This document shows, piece after piece, positions 40,408-49,540 of a stretch of DNA of 64,000 nucleotides. The stretch is taken from the NCBI GenBank assembly GCA_021845685.1, contig JAJZVN010000001.1:62001-126000 (forward strand). The letters run 5' to 3'. Both the position numbers and the translations under genes were made by a program. Source of the DNA: a bacterium (GTDB lineage: Bacteria; SZUA-79; Acidulodesulfobacterales; Acidulodesulfobacteraceae). Each line of letters starts with the position of its first letter. The stretch's first letter is position 1. The notes beneath the pieces are model-generated. The model was not told the origin of the DNA. It saw only the letters and a program-made list of their open reading frames with translations, and did no database searches.

Positions 40408-41391
40408 ATGGCAGCATACTTGTTAGATTTCGAAAAACCTATAGGCGAACTTGAAAATAAGATAGAGGAACTAAAAACATTTAATCTTAGCGGCATAGCC
40501 AATGTAGATGAAGAAATAAAAAACCTTGAAACTAAAAGAGATAAGGTGATAAATGAAATATTTAAAAATTTAAACAGCTGGCAGATTGCTCAGCTTTCCC
40601 GGCATCCGTCCAGACCTTACACTTTAGATTATATAGACATTATTACCGATAATTTTATAGAAATGCATGGAGACAGGGCATTTATGGATGACAGATCTGT
40701 TGTCGGAGGATTCGGGTTTATTAAAAAAGACAATGCTGCATCAAAACCGCAAAGAGTTCTTATAGTCGGACATCAGAAAGGCAGAACCACAAAAGATAAG
40801 ATGCAGAGAAATTTTGGAATGTCTAATCCTGAAGGCTACAGGAAAGCTCAAAGACTTTTTAAGCTTGCGGAAAAATATTTAATCCCTATCATAACGTTGA
40901 TAGATACACCCGGCGCATATCCCGGTCTGGGAGCGGAAGAAAGAGGCCAATCGGAAGCCATTGCGCGTTCAATTTACACGCTGCTTAACATAAAAGTTCC
41001 GGTTATATCGGTAATAATAGGCGAAGGAGGAAGCGGAGGAGCGATTGCTTTTGGCGCTGCAGATAAGGTCTTTATGCTTGAGTATTCTATATATTCAGTA
41101 ATATCGCCCGAAGGATGCGCTTCTATTTTATATAAAGATATAGCTAAAACTGAGGAAGCCGCAAATGCGTTAAAGCTTACCGCTAAAGATTTGTTAAATC
41201 TTAAGATTATAGACGGCATAATACCCGAGCCGTTAGGCGGGTCGCATAGAAATAAATTTGAAGCGGCTGGTAATTTAAAAAATACTATAATTGAAGCTAT
41301 TAATGATTTAAAAAATAAAAAACCGGATATAATTAGAGACGAAAGAATTAAAAAATGGATAAACATTGGCAGGACAAGTAAAAATACTTAA
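40408..41391 (+). CDS. accA: Acetyl-CoA carboxylase carboxyltransferase subunit alpha
   Basis: Half of the carboxyltransferase that makes malonyl-CoA for fatty acid synthesis. It has an N-terminal coiled-coil (about 10-50), RHPSRPYTLDYI, EMHGDRAFMDD, TLIDTPGAYPGLGAEERGQ and GEGGSGGAIAFG. The length of 327 aa is typical. accD is not in the window. dnaE-accA adjacency is common in proteobacteria. Confidence 0.96.
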   Translation: MAAYLLDFEKPIGELENKIEELKTFNLSGIANVDEEIKNLETKRDKVINEIFKNLNSWQIAQLSRHPSRPYTLDYIDIITDNFIEMHGDRAFMDDRSVVGGFGFIKKDNAASKPQRVLIVGHQKGRTTKDKMQRNFGMSNPEGYRKAQRLFKLAEKYLIPIITLIDTPGAYPGLGAEERGQSEAIARSIYTLLNIKVPVISVIIGEGGSGGAIAFGAADKVFMLEYSIYSVISPEGCASILYKDIAKTEEAANALKLTAKDLLNLKIIDGIIPEPLGGSHRNKFEAAGNLKNTIIEAINDLKNKKPDIIRDERIKKWINIGRTSKNT

Positions 41392-41506
41392 ATTGAGATA
41401 TAAAATATAAATTAATTAAAGATAAATATTTAAAAAAATAAAAAATATATAATAAAATTTAAATGATTATTAATTTAACAATTAGCAGGCAGGACATTTT
41501 TAAATT

Positions 41507-41558
41507 GGTAAAAATCGGTAAAAATAGAATATTTTTAAATATGCTCGTCGGTAAAAAT
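41507..41558 (+). repeat. Three GGTAAAAAT direct repeats before the HD-GYP gene
   Basis: Identical 9-mers lie at 41507-41515, 41517-41525 and 41550-41558, with 10-bp and 33-bp start spacings, close to whole helical turns. They end 30 bp before the start codon, and a GCAGG(C/A) motif flanks both sides. They could be an activator or repressor binding array. Confidence 0.5.
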
Positions 41559-41588
41559 TTAACTTCTTGCTTGCAGGATTGATTATTT

Positions 41589-43685
41589 ATGGTAGAATTC
41601 CCTGAAATTGCATATTTTATCTCCAAAGATTTATTGTCAAAAAATTCAAAAGAAGACGTTTATGAGAAAATTGCCGTAACAGCTTCAAAATTTATAAAAA
41701 GCGATTTAATCACAATATTTATTGTGGATGATGAACTTATCAAACCCGGAGGTCCTGAATTATCGGATAAAATAAATTGCGTAAAGTATTATAAAGACAA
41801 TCAATTTATAAAAAAAGATTTTACGCTTAGTATGGGAGAAGCTATAATCGGTTCCGTTATTGAAAACGGCGAGCCTATTGTTATTAAAAATTTTAAAGAA
41901 AACTTAACTGATGTTTATTATGAAGTTGAGAAACAGTTTTCGGGAATGAGTTCTCTTTTAAGCATACCTATTTTTTCAGGACCGTTAGTACTGGGAGCGC
42001 TCAATATTTATTCTGAAGATATTCACGAATTTACGGAGCAGGAAGAAGAAATCGGAAATTTTATCGCTTTATTAGGCGGAATATTTATTTATAATTCAAC
42101 GCTATTTGAAAATGCCAATTTTTTATATCTTAACCAAAAACAGCAAAATGAAAAAATTAGCACACTTCTTTCTATGTCTAATCTTGTTTCGTCTTCGCTT
42201 GATTTATCTAACATTTTAAGTTTAAGCGTAGATAAATTAATAGAATTTACTGGTACCGGCGGTGCTGCAGTATATTTTGCAGATAAAGAAGAAAATAAAT
42301 TTTGCTATGAATTTTTTAATTGCGGCAAGCCTGAATGCGAATTATACAACAGCATATTGCATTGTTATACCTATCCTAATTTTCAATGTATTTATTTAAA
42401 TGAAAAATTTTATCAGAAATTATCTGATATAGAAGAAAATAATGTTAATAGCAGTGAAGGTTTAAATTATAATTTTTTAAGATGCGATAAATCTGACGTA
42501 ATTTTATCAAAATGCACAGAATGTAACTATTTTAAAAACTTACAATTCAAATTATTAAAATTATATATAAGAAGAAAAGGAAAAACTTATGATGCCGAAA
42601 TTGTAGAAAATAAAAATAATAATCGCAATGGAGATGATGAAATTATATGCACTTTAGATAATGCCGAAGACAATAAAAACCCGTCGCTGCCTAATAGCTT
42701 TCCATCCTCATTTCTTGCAGGCGCTGGATTATGCTTAGATTGTTTAAAAAATTTCAAGCCTATTGTTAAAAACTTTAATCAGAATATTTTTGAAGACATA
42801 ATAAAAGATAAGTTTGCAGATTCTAACAAAAATAATAATTCTAAAACAAAAGACGATTGCTTAAAGAATTTGTACGTATCAACAGAGGTAGTAATTCCGC
42901 TTAAGACGGAAAAAAATTTTATCGGATTTATTTTTCTTTTAAATGACAACATTGATAACAATTTACAAAAAGAAAATAAGAAAAATGAACGTAAAATCAA
43001 ACATATAAACATTCATTCAAGCAATTTGACTAATTTACCCGACTCATTAGATTTTTTATCCGCTGTTTCGGATATTATTGCGGTGGCATTGTCAAATGCC
43101 GAGAGTCTCAATGCAGTGGAGGAAGCGCATTTTGAAACTATTAATTCAATGTCCGAAGCAATAGAAGCAAGAGATGAATATACCAAAAATCACGGGGACA
43201 GGCTTGTTGAATATGCAACATCAATAGCTGCTAAGTTAGGTTTGAACGGAATTGCTATAAGAGATATAAAATATGGCGCCGTATTGCACGATGTCGGAAA
43301 AATCGGCATAAGAGATTCTGTTTTAAATAAACCGGGGAAACTCACGGATGAAGAGTATGAAGAAATAAAAAAACATCCTGAAATAGGTTTTAATTTATTA
43401 AAAAAAATAAAATTTTTAGCTCCGGTCGCCAATATAATTCTGCATCATCAGGAAAGATACGACGGTAAGGGATATCCTGAAGGATTAAAAGGCGATTCTA
43501 TACCTATAGGTTCAAGGATTATCGCCGTTATCGATACTTTTGACGCAATGACTACTGATCGTCCATATAGAAAAGCTTTGCCGAAAGAAAAAGCTTTGCA
43601 GGAAATAAAAAATTGCTCAGGAACCCAATTTGACCCAAAAATAGTCAATGTTTTTCTTAAAGTTATATCTGAAGAAAAAAATTAA
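41589..43685 (+). CDS. GAF-domain HD-GYP cyclic-di-GMP phosphodiesterase with Cys cluster
   Basis: A soluble sensor/output protein of 698 aa. It has a first GAF domain (~20-170), a second GAF-like domain (~185-500) interrupted by a Cys-rich insert, and an HD-GYP output domain (~515-690). The HD pair is His567/Asp568, and HHQERYDGKGYP spans 619-630, so the phosphodiesterase should be active. The Cys insert begins at Cys239 (CYEFFNCGKPEC) and continues through CTECNYF to about residue 325. It resembles Cys clusters spliced into signalling proteins of sulfate reducers and may bind metal. Hydrophilic low-complexity runs occur at ~338-372, 411-425 and 456-480. cobQ overlaps its stop by one base. 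Confidence 0.88.
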   Translation: MVEFPEIAYFISKDLLSKNSKEDVYEKIAVTASKFIKSDLITIFIVDDELIKPGGPELSDKINCVKYYKDNQFIKKDFTLSMGEAIIGSVIENGEPIVIKNFKENLTDVYYEVEKQFSGMSSLLSIPIFSGPLVLGALNIYSEDIHEFTEQEEEIGNFIALLGGIFIYNSTLFENANFLYLNQKQQNEKISTLLSMSNLVSSSLDLSNILSLSVDKLIEFTGTGGAAVYFADKEENKFCYEFFNCGKPECELYNSILHCYTYPNFQCIYLNEKFYQKLSDIEENNVNSSEGLNYNFLRCDKSDVILSKCTECNYFKNLQFKLLKLYIRRKGKTYDAEIVENKNNNRNGDDEIICTLDNAEDNKNPSLPNSFPSSFLAGAGLCLDCLKNFKPIVKNFNQNIFEDIIKDKFADSNKNNNSKTKDDCLKNLYVSTEVVIPLKTEKNFIGFIFLLNDNIDNNLQKENKKNERKIKHINIHSSNLTNLPDSLDFLSAVSDIIAVALSNAESLNAVEEAHFETINSMSEAIEARDEYTKNHGDRLVEYATSIAAKLGLNGIAIRDIKYGAVLHDVGKIGIRDSVLNKPGKLTDEEYEEIKKHPEIGFNLLKKIKFLAPVANIILHHQERYDGKGYPEGLKGDSIPIGSRIIAVIDTFDAMTTDRPYRKALPKEKALQEIKNCSGTQFDPKIVNVFLKVISEEKN

Positions 43686-45466
43686 TGACAGATAAATATT
43701 TAATGATTCAAGGAACATCAAGTTCTGCCGGAAAAAGTTCGCTAACGGCAGGTTTTTTGCGTTATTTTTCAAATAATGGTTTTATCTGTTCCCCTTTTAA
43801 GCCTCAAAATATGTCTTTAAACAGTTATGTAACGGATGACGGCTGCGAAATTGCGCGTTCACAGTCCATGCAGGCTGAAGCGGCAGGTATCAAACCTACG
43901 AAATTTATAAACCCTATTTTAATAAAACCTTCAAAAGATAATTTAATGCATCTGATTGTAAATGGAAAATTTTTTGGTAATATGACTTTCCAAGAGTATA
44001 ATTCTAAAAAAGATGAATTTGTCAAAGTAATAAAAAAAAATTTTGAATATTTATTAAGCAAAAACGATATTATAATTATTGAAGGCGCAGGCAGCCCCGC
44101 AGAGATTAATCTTTATGATGCAGATATTGCAAATATGGGTTTTGCCGAGATTTACGATATTCCAGTAATACTTGCAGCAGATATTGAACGCGGAGGAGTT
44201 TTTGCGTCAATTTACGGTACGATAATGCTTTTGCCCGATAAATGGAAAAAATTAGTAAAAGGATTTATTATTAACAAATTCAGAGGAGATGAATCAATTC
44301 TTAAACCCGGGATTGAAATAATAGAAAAAAAAGTGGGCATACCGTGTCTTGGAGTTATACCATATATAGAAAACCTGTATGTAGAGCCTGAAGACAGTTT
44401 AAGTTTGCAATATTACGACAAAATCAAAAAAATAATTTCTACAAACTATAATTCGCCAAAAAATAATATTAAAATTAATACAAACGATTTTTTTAAACAT
44501 AATATTCGTCAGGATAATTATTATAAAGAAGGCAGCCTAAGCTATCAAAAACTTGAAGGTAATGAATTTGAACTTTATGAGAATAAGAACAGTAAAATTA
44601 AAGTTGGAATTATACATTTAGATAGTATTTCAAATTTTAATGAATTTGATCCGCTTTTTCTTGATGAAAGATTTAATATTTCTTTTATTAAAGAATCATC
44701 TGATAAAGAAACTTCCTTTGAGGAAACTTCTTTTGCTTTAAATAGTTTTGATATAATTATTATTCCGGGAACAAAATCTACTATTTCAGATTTAAAAAAA
44801 ATTAAAAAAATAGGATTATTTAATTGTATTAAAAATTATTATCGTAATTCTGAAGGTATTATAATGGGTATATGCGGCGGATTTCAAATGATGGGGAAAA
44901 TCATCAATGACCCTATGCATATAGAATCTCAAGAATTAAATATTGACGGTTTGGGTTTTTTTGATATGGAAACCATAATGCAAAAAGAAAAAATACTTTT
45001 TAATCAAAAGTATAAAATTAATAATAAATTAGATTTTTTTTCGGATAATTTAAATGAAATATTGCTTGATGGTTATGAAATACATAACGGAGTATCATTT
45101 TTTAATACTATTGATACTAATGATACTAAAGAAATTAATAACCAAACGGAAGAATTATTTAGTAATTTTGTAGGGAAAGGAATTATATCGAAAGATAAGA
45201 TTTTAATAGGAACCTATGTCCATGGTTTATTTGAAAACGATATATTTAGAAACATTATAGCTTCCGTATTAACAAAAAAGAAAATAAATAATGAAAATTA
45301 TGAAAATAAATACAATAAAAATTTAATCATTAATAAAAATAGCAGTAAAAATAAAAATAATGATTTTTCTTATCAGAAAATCAAAAATTATAATTTTGAA
45401 TTATTGGCAGAAATATTAGAAACAAGCGTAAATATGCCATTGATTAAAACAATATTAAGATTATGA
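43685..45466 (+). CDS. cobQ: Cobyric acid synthase
   Basis: Amidates the corrin ring at four carboxylates in cobalamin synthesis, using ATP and glutamine. The N-terminal ATPase has MIQGTSSSAGKSSL (Lys17). The type-1 glutamine amidotransferase domain has Cys397 in MGICGGFQMMG and the C-terminal YVHGLFEND. It has 593 aa against about 500 usual, due to Asn/Lys-rich stretches at ~245-285, ~345 and ~530-565. It is the only cobalamin gene seen here, coupled by TAATG to the HD-GYP gene. Confidence 0.93.
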   Translation: MTDKYLMIQGTSSSAGKSSLTAGFLRYFSNNGFICSPFKPQNMSLNSYVTDDGCEIARSQSMQAEAAGIKPTKFINPILIKPSKDNLMHLIVNGKFFGNMTFQEYNSKKDEFVKVIKKNFEYLLSKNDIIIIEGAGSPAEINLYDADIANMGFAEIYDIPVILAADIERGGVFASIYGTIMLLPDKWKKLVKGFIINKFRGDESILKPGIEIIEKKVGIPCLGVIPYIENLYVEPEDSLSLQYYDKIKKIISTNYNSPKNNIKINTNDFFKHNIRQDNYYKEGSLSYQKLEGNEFELYENKNSKIKVGIIHLDSISNFNEFDPLFLDERFNISFIKESSDKETSFEETSFALNSFDIIIIPGTKSTISDLKKIKKIGLFNCIKNYYRNSEGIIMGICGGFQMMGKIINDPMHIESQELNIDGLGFFDMETIMQKEKILFNQKYKINNKLDFFSDNLNEILLDGYEIHNGVSFFNTIDTNDTKEINNQTEELFSNFVGKGIISKDKILIGTYVHGLFENDIFRNIIASVLTKKKINNENYENKYNKNLIINKNSSKNKNNDFSYQKIKNYNFELLAEILETSVNMPLIKTILRL

Positions 45467-45527
45467 TATGATCGGAATTAAAAATTAATAATTATAATTC
45501 GGTTTATAGTATATTATTAAGCAAAAA

Positions 45528-45562
45528 ATACCCGCTTTTCTTTTTAAAAGAATTGCGGGTAT
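45528..45562 (-). terminator. Intrinsic terminator for the - strand lipoprotein gene
   Basis: ATACCCGC/GCGGGTAT forms an 8-bp stem, extended by an inner TTCTTTT/AAAAGAA stem. On the - strand the hairpin is followed by a six-T run. It lies between the convergent cobQ and lipoprotein genes and may also stop cobQ transcripts. Confidence 0.85.
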
Positions 45563-45608
45563 AAACTTTTAAAAATAAATTAATAAAAATAAGTTAGCTT
45601 ATTTTTTC

Positions 45609-45875
45609 TTACTTTTTAGCCGCTGCTGCTGTTTTAGCTGCTGCTGTTTTTTTAGCTGCCGCTGTTTTAGCTGCTGCTGTTTTTTTAGCTGCCGCAACTT
45701 TTGCCGCTGCCGTCAGTTTAGCTGCTGCTGTTTTAGCCGCTGCTTTTTTAGACGGAGCTGCTGGAGCCGTTGGAGCTGGAGCTGGTTTAGTCGGTTTTTT
45801 GGCACATCCAGAAAATGCTAAAGTAGATAAAGCTAAAAACATTCCTACGATTAACACTGTAAGCTTCTTCTTCAA
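45609..45875 (-). CDS. Small lipoprotein with Lys/Ala repeats
   Basis: An 88-aa lipoprotein. Residues 1-23 are a signal peptide ending in LAFSGC, with Cys24 as lipidation site (Phe at -3 is slightly atypical). A Pro/Ala/Thr linker (~25-42) follows, then about 45 residues built from Lys-Thr-Ala repeats, such as KKTAAAKTAAA, encoded by a 33-bp DNA repeat (45636-45668 and 45669-45701). The tail resembles histone-H1-like sequences but should sit in the periplasm or at the outer membrane. The start is TTG at 45875 with a perfect AAAGGAGGTGAT upstream. It has its own promoter and terminator, so it is probably well expressed. Its function is unknown. Confidence 0.85.
   Translation of the reverse strand: MKKKLTVLIVGMFLALSTLAFSGCAKKPTKPAPAPTAPAAPSKKAAAKTAAAKLTAAAKVAAAKKTAAAKTAAAKKTAAAKTAAAAKK
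45636..45701 (-). repeat. 33-bp coding tandem repeat
   Basis: Two adjacent 33-bp copies within the lipoprotein gene encode the Lys/Ala/Thr repeat. The second diverges at its last few bases. The copy number may vary between strains. Confidence 0.75.
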
Positions 45876-45902
45876 AATTAATCACCTCCTTTAATAATAT
45901 TT

Positions 45903-45931
45903 ATTCTATTTTTCGCTATGACTTTTGTCAA
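45903..45931 (-). promoter_or_regulatory. Sigma-70-type promoter of the lipoprotein gene
   Basis: On the - strand, TTGACA (45926-45931) and TAGAAT (45903-45908) are separated by exactly 17 bp. Transcription would start near 45896, just before the AAAGGAGGTGAT ribosome-binding site. Confidence 0.85.
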
Positions 45932-46244
45932 GAAAAATCTATAATAATTAATAATAATTTATATTATATAAATGTATTGTTGTAATATAAATAAGAATTA
46001 ACTGTCAATTTTAAAAACAATTTTAAAAATGATTTATTTACTATAATATTTAATTTATATAAATTATACTATTAAATTTATAAGCTTATATTATATAATA
46101 AAAAATATACTTAATTGCAACGTATTTATTTATTAATATAAGCTATACTATTAGAGCTATCCTTGCTAATGTTTATAATTTATACTTTGAATACAGTTAT
46201 TAGTTTTAATTATACATTAAATAATTTAAAAAATAAAATTAATT
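45932..46244. other. AT-rich divergent intergenic region
   Basis: Beyond the lipoprotein promoter, the ~310 bp up to thiE are nearly pure A/T with a TATAAGCTTATA palindrome at 46079-46090. No TPP-riboswitch-like structure or small gene is visible before thiE. Confidence 0.6.
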
Positions 46245-46928
46245 ATGGAAATTTCAAATATAAATATTTTCAATAAAAAATTTGTATTAAATATTATAAC
46301 TCCTGAATTTATGGACAATGATGATAATGATAAAGATATTGCCGACGATATTATTAAATTGGGTCAAACTGCAATAGATAGTAAAACTTCTTTGTTTCAG
46401 CTTAGAATTAAGAATATAAGCGGTAACGATTTTTATTATATTGCTATGAAATTAATAAAATTTTTTAATTTATATAGTAATAAAGAAAATAAACCTATTT
46501 TAATCGTTAATGATCGCGCAGATATAGCCGACATTGTCGGGGCTGACGGCGTTCACATCGGAGATGACGATTTGCCGCTGTTTTATATTAAAAAAATATA
46601 TCCTCAATTAATTGCAGGCGTTAGCGTTAAAAATATTGACGAAGCTAAAAAAGCCGAAGCAGAAGGCGCCGATTATATTGGCGCAGGTTCAGTTTTTGAA
46701 ACTTCGTCAAAATCTGATGCAGGTAAACCGATCGGCGTAGATATTTTAGCAAAAATATGCAATTCCGTAAAAATACCTGTAATAGCAATAGGCGGGATAA
46801 CTTTAGACAACATAGAAAAAGTTATAGAAACAGGCGTTAAAGGTATTGCTGTAATCGGCGCTGTTTCAGGAGCTAAAGATCCGTTAACGGCTGCTATAAA
46901 ACTTAATAGCTATAACTATAAACAATAA
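46245..46928 (+). CDS. thiE: Thiamine-phosphate synthase
   Basis: Joins the pyrimidine and thiazole phosphates to make thiamine phosphate. It is a TIM-barrel protein of 227 aa with LFQLRIKN, LIVNDRADIADIVGADGVHIG, GADYIGAGSVF and IPVIAIGGI. The conserved order of motifs is complete. The N-terminal half has a short Asp/Asn-rich insert (MDNDDNDKD). There is no Shine-Dalgarno before the ATG. TenI-type proteins have a similar fold, but the intact VNDRADIA and GVHIG motifs favour ThiE. Confidence 0.88.
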   Translation: MEISNINIFNKKFVLNIITPEFMDNDDNDKDIADDIIKLGQTAIDSKTSLFQLRIKNISGNDFYYIAMKLIKFFNLYSNKENKPILIVNDRADIADIVGADGVHIGDDDLPLFYIKKIYPQLIAGVSVKNIDEAKKAEAEGADYIGAGSVFETSSKSDAGKPIGVDILAKICNSVKIPVIAIGGITLDNIEKVIETGVKGIAVIGAVSGAKDPLTAAIKLNSYNYKQ

Positions 46929-46994
46929 ATACTATGTATAAATTAAAAACATATAAGTAATATCTGCAAGTAAATTAGTGAGGTCTTAATTACT

Positions 46995-47633
46995 TTGATA
47001 GAATTTGCGCATGTCTATAAATCTTATGATAAAAATTATATATTAAGAGATTTATCTTTTAATATATACAAAGGTGAGTTTGTCTTTATTACGGGACCAT
47101 CGGGCGCAGGTAAAACTACTACTATGAAAATGGTAATAGCGATGGAAAAACCCACGCATGGACAAATTAATGTCTTTAATGAGGATATTTCAGCTATTCA
47201 GCCTAAACAGATCCCTTTTTTAAGAAGAAAAATCGGATTTGTTTTTCAAGATTTTAAACTTCTTATCAATAGAACTGTTTTCCAAAATGTAGCATTAGGG
47301 CTAGAAATTTCAGGTGTTTCAGGTTCTATTATTACTAAAAATGTTACGGAAATTTTAAAAGCCGTAGAATTATATCAAAAAAAAGACGAATATCCGCTGA
47401 GTCTTTCGGGGGGAGAACAGCAAAGAGTGGCCATAGCTAGAGCTCTTGTTCAAAATCCATCTGTGCTTATTGCAGATGAGCCGACGGGCAATCTTGATTT
47501 TGAAACGGCGTCAATTATAATAGACATATTAAAATCGTTTAACAATAAAGGCACGACCATGATAATAGCAACGCATGACAAAACTTTAATTGAATTAGGA
47601 AGGGCAAGAGTAATTGATATCACAAAAAATTAA
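46995..47633 (+). CDS. ftsE: Cell division ATP-binding protein FtsE
   Basis: The ABC-type ATPase that, with FtsX, controls septal peptidoglycan hydrolases. Walker A is GPSGAGKTT (Lys40), the signature is LSGGEQQRVAIARALVQ, Walker B is VLIADEPTG, and the switch is IIATHD. It has 212 aa. The start is TTG at 46995 with GAGG upstream. ftsX overlaps its 3' end by 20 nt. Confidence 0.93.
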   Translation: MIEFAHVYKSYDKNYILRDLSFNIYKGEFVFITGPSGAGKTTTMKMVIAMEKPTHGQINVFNEDISAIQPKQIPFLRRKIGFVFQDFKLLINRTVFQNVALGLEISGVSGSIITKNVTEILKAVELYQKKDEYPLSLSGGEQQRVAIARALVQNPSVLIADEPTGNLDFETASIIIDILKSFNNKGTTMIIATHDKTLIELGRARVIDITKN

Positions 47634-48555
47634 TTATTTAAATAATTATTTCAAAATAGCATTTTTAAATATTAAATCAAATATTGCAGGGAATATCTTT
47701 GCTTTAAGCATAATGTCATTTTCTTTTTTTATTATGCTTTTCTTTATGCTCAGCTATATCAATATTTATAATTATATGCTTTCTTTTGAAAAAAATAATA
47801 CTATGATAATTTTTTTGAAAAATACTAATAATAAAAATAGCGAAGATGCGCACTTTAATAAAGTGCGTTTTAATAGAATAATAGCAAGTAATATTATTAA
47901 TAAAATTAAAAAATTTAAAGGCGTAAAAAAAGTTAAATACTATTCTAATAAATTATCATATAAATTTATGATTAAACATACGCCTAAAATAAAATCAATT
48001 TTAGCTAAAATTAAACCTGCATATTTTCCTAAAATAATTAAAATATATTTTAATTCAAATTATATAAGTAAAATATATCTGTCTAATATATATTTGCGAT
48101 TAAAATCTATGAGACATATCAGGTTTGTTTATTACAGCAAACTTATGGAAGATAGAATAAATCAATTTATTTTTTTCACTAAAATAATAGGATTTATTGT
48201 TTTAATGTTTTTATTTATATCGTCGGTGTTTGTTTCTTACAGTGCCATTAAACTTATTATTTTGAGAAAACAAAACGATATTGAAATATTAAAACTGATC
48301 GGAGCGACTAATAATTATATAAAAATTCCTATGTATATAGAAAGCGGCATAGGTTCGGTATTTGCATTTATTTTGTCGTTAATTTTGCTTTTTGCTATAT
48401 TTAATATTTTTATATATTACAGATTCAATAATTTCCTTGCTTTTTTTAAAATAAATATTACATTTTTAAGCAATTTTGATGTTTTTATTATTTTTTTTGT
48501 TGCATTATTATCCGGTATTTTAGGAACATATTTTTCATCAAGAAAATTTTTCTAA
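47614..48555 (+). CDS. ftsX: Cell division protein FtsX
   Basis: The membrane partner of FtsE. It has one N-terminal helix (~25-52), an extracytoplasmic domain (~55-185) that would contact a coiled-coil hydrolase activator, and three C-terminal helices (~190-215, ~245-275, ~285-308). LKLIGATNNYIKIPMYIES is the typical FtsX cytoplasmic loop. It has 313 aa and is very Lys/Ile-rich. The start is TTG at 47614 within ftsE, with AGGAAGG upstream. Confidence 0.9.
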   Translation: MISQKINYLNNYFKIAFLNIKSNIAGNIFALSIMSFSFFIMLFFMLSYINIYNYMLSFEKNNTMIIFLKNTNNKNSEDAHFNKVRFNRIIASNIINKIKKFKGVKKVKYYSNKLSYKFMIKHTPKIKSILAKIKPAYFPKIIKIYFNSNYISKIYLSNIYLRLKSMRHIRFVYYSKLMEDRINQFIFFTKIIGFIVLMFLFISSVFVSYSAIKLIILRKQNDIEILKLIGATNNYIKIPMYIESGIGSVFAFILSLILLFAIFNIFIYYRFNNFLAFFKINITFLSNFDVFIIFFVALLSGILGTYFSSRKFF

Positions 48556-48584
48556 ACTAATTACGTTATTAAAAATATATTAAT

Positions 48585-48747
48585 TTAAATCACGTTAGAA
48601 ATTGTTAAAACTGATTCAGCATATGATAAATACTGGATTACCGCTTTAGCGGTAATGACACTCTAAATAGGTTAAAATTTAAATCTTCGCAAAATCATTC
48701 CTGTATTGGCAGGAATCCAGAAAAAGAAATTTCTAACGGTGATTTAA
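48585..48747. mobile_element. 163-bp MITE-like element with terminal inverted repeats
   Basis: The ends TTAAATCACGTTAGAAATT (48585-48603) and its reverse complement with one inserted base (48728-48747) bound the element. Inside lie two inverted palindromes of the ATTCC-N-GGAAT kind: ATTACCGC-TTTA-GCGGTAAT (48637-48656) and ATTCCTG-N6-CAGGAAT (48697-48716). Each is flanked by CTGGA or TCCAG in opposite orientation. TTAA at both outer ends could be a target duplication. It carries no coding capacity. It fills the gap between ftsX and the EnvC-like gene. Confidence 0.7.
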
Positions 48748-48760
48748 GGTATTATAAAAA

Positions 48761-49507
48761 ATGTTATTAAAAAAAATAAAAATAATTTTTTTTATAGTCA
48801 TATTTATTGTTTTATCTATAGAGACAATAAAATCTGCAGCAGCCGTATCTCCGTTTATTAAAAACAGATCTGTATTTTATGAAAATTCATTGTCAATAAT
48901 TAATAAATTAAAATTATATAAACTTTCATTAAATAAACTTTATAAAGATTTAAAAAAAAAGAAAAATGAATCAAATAAATTAAATCATAAAATTAAACAT
49001 CTGAAGATAAAGTTAGAAAAGCTTAAAAAAAAAATTAAAAATTCTGGATATATTATTACGCAGCTTCTGAGGGATATTTTTATAATCAATAAAGAAAAAA
49101 AAGCCGACATAATAAACTTATCCGATAAAAATAATAATTATTTTATTACTAATTATATTTTAAAAAATTTGCTTAATAATGAAGAATATAAATTAAAAAA
49201 ATTAATAAACCGCAATAAAAAATTTGCTAATATTAAAAAAGAAATTGTAATTGAAAGAAAAAGGCTTAAAAAAGGAATAGACAGTCTTTCCCAATCAAAA
49301 TTAAAATTAAAAAAAATGATTGCCGATTCGCAAAATTATATGAGTACTGTTAAAGAAATAAAAACAAAAAAATCGGCTATTAACAATAAAAAGAGTAGAT
49401 TTTTAAGAAAGAAAGTTATAAAATTAATTCATAAAATTAAAAATAAAATTAAAAATAAAAATAAAAATAAAAATCACGGCGATATAAAATTTATTGTAGT
49501 AAAATAA
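48761..49507 (+). CDS. EnvC-like coiled-coil protein lacking a LytM domain
   Basis: A secreted 248-aa protein. Residues 1-28 are a signal peptide or membrane anchor, followed by Lys-rich coiled coils (about 45-100 and 150-230). Positioned ftsE-ftsX-this gene-ctpA, it occupies the place of EnvC, the amidase activator that FtsX regulates. EnvC normally ends in a LytM/M23-like domain of about 120 residues; here the protein stops in a Lys/Asn run with no such domain, and only 158 bp remain before ctpA. It may be a truncated EnvC or a stand-alone FtsX ligand. Identification rests on position and coiled coil only. Confidence 0.65.
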   Translation: MLLKKIKIIFFIVIFIVLSIETIKSAAAVSPFIKNRSVFYENSLSIINKLKLYKLSLNKLYKDLKKKKNESNKLNHKIKHLKIKLEKLKKKIKNSGYIITQLLRDIFIINKEKKADIINLSDKNNNYFITNYILKNLLNNEEYKLKKLINRNKKFANIKKEIVIERKRLKKGIDSLSQSKLKLKKMIADSQNYMSTVKEIKTKKSAINNKKSRFLRKKVIKLIHKIKNKIKNKNKNKNHGDIKFIVVK

Positions 49508-49540
49508 ATTTCTAATCCTGTAATATAAATATTAAATAAC

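Noticed and set aside
45932-46244. TPP riboswitch before thiE
   Set aside because: No CUGAGA-type or other TPP aptamer motif is visible; the region is nearly pure A/T.
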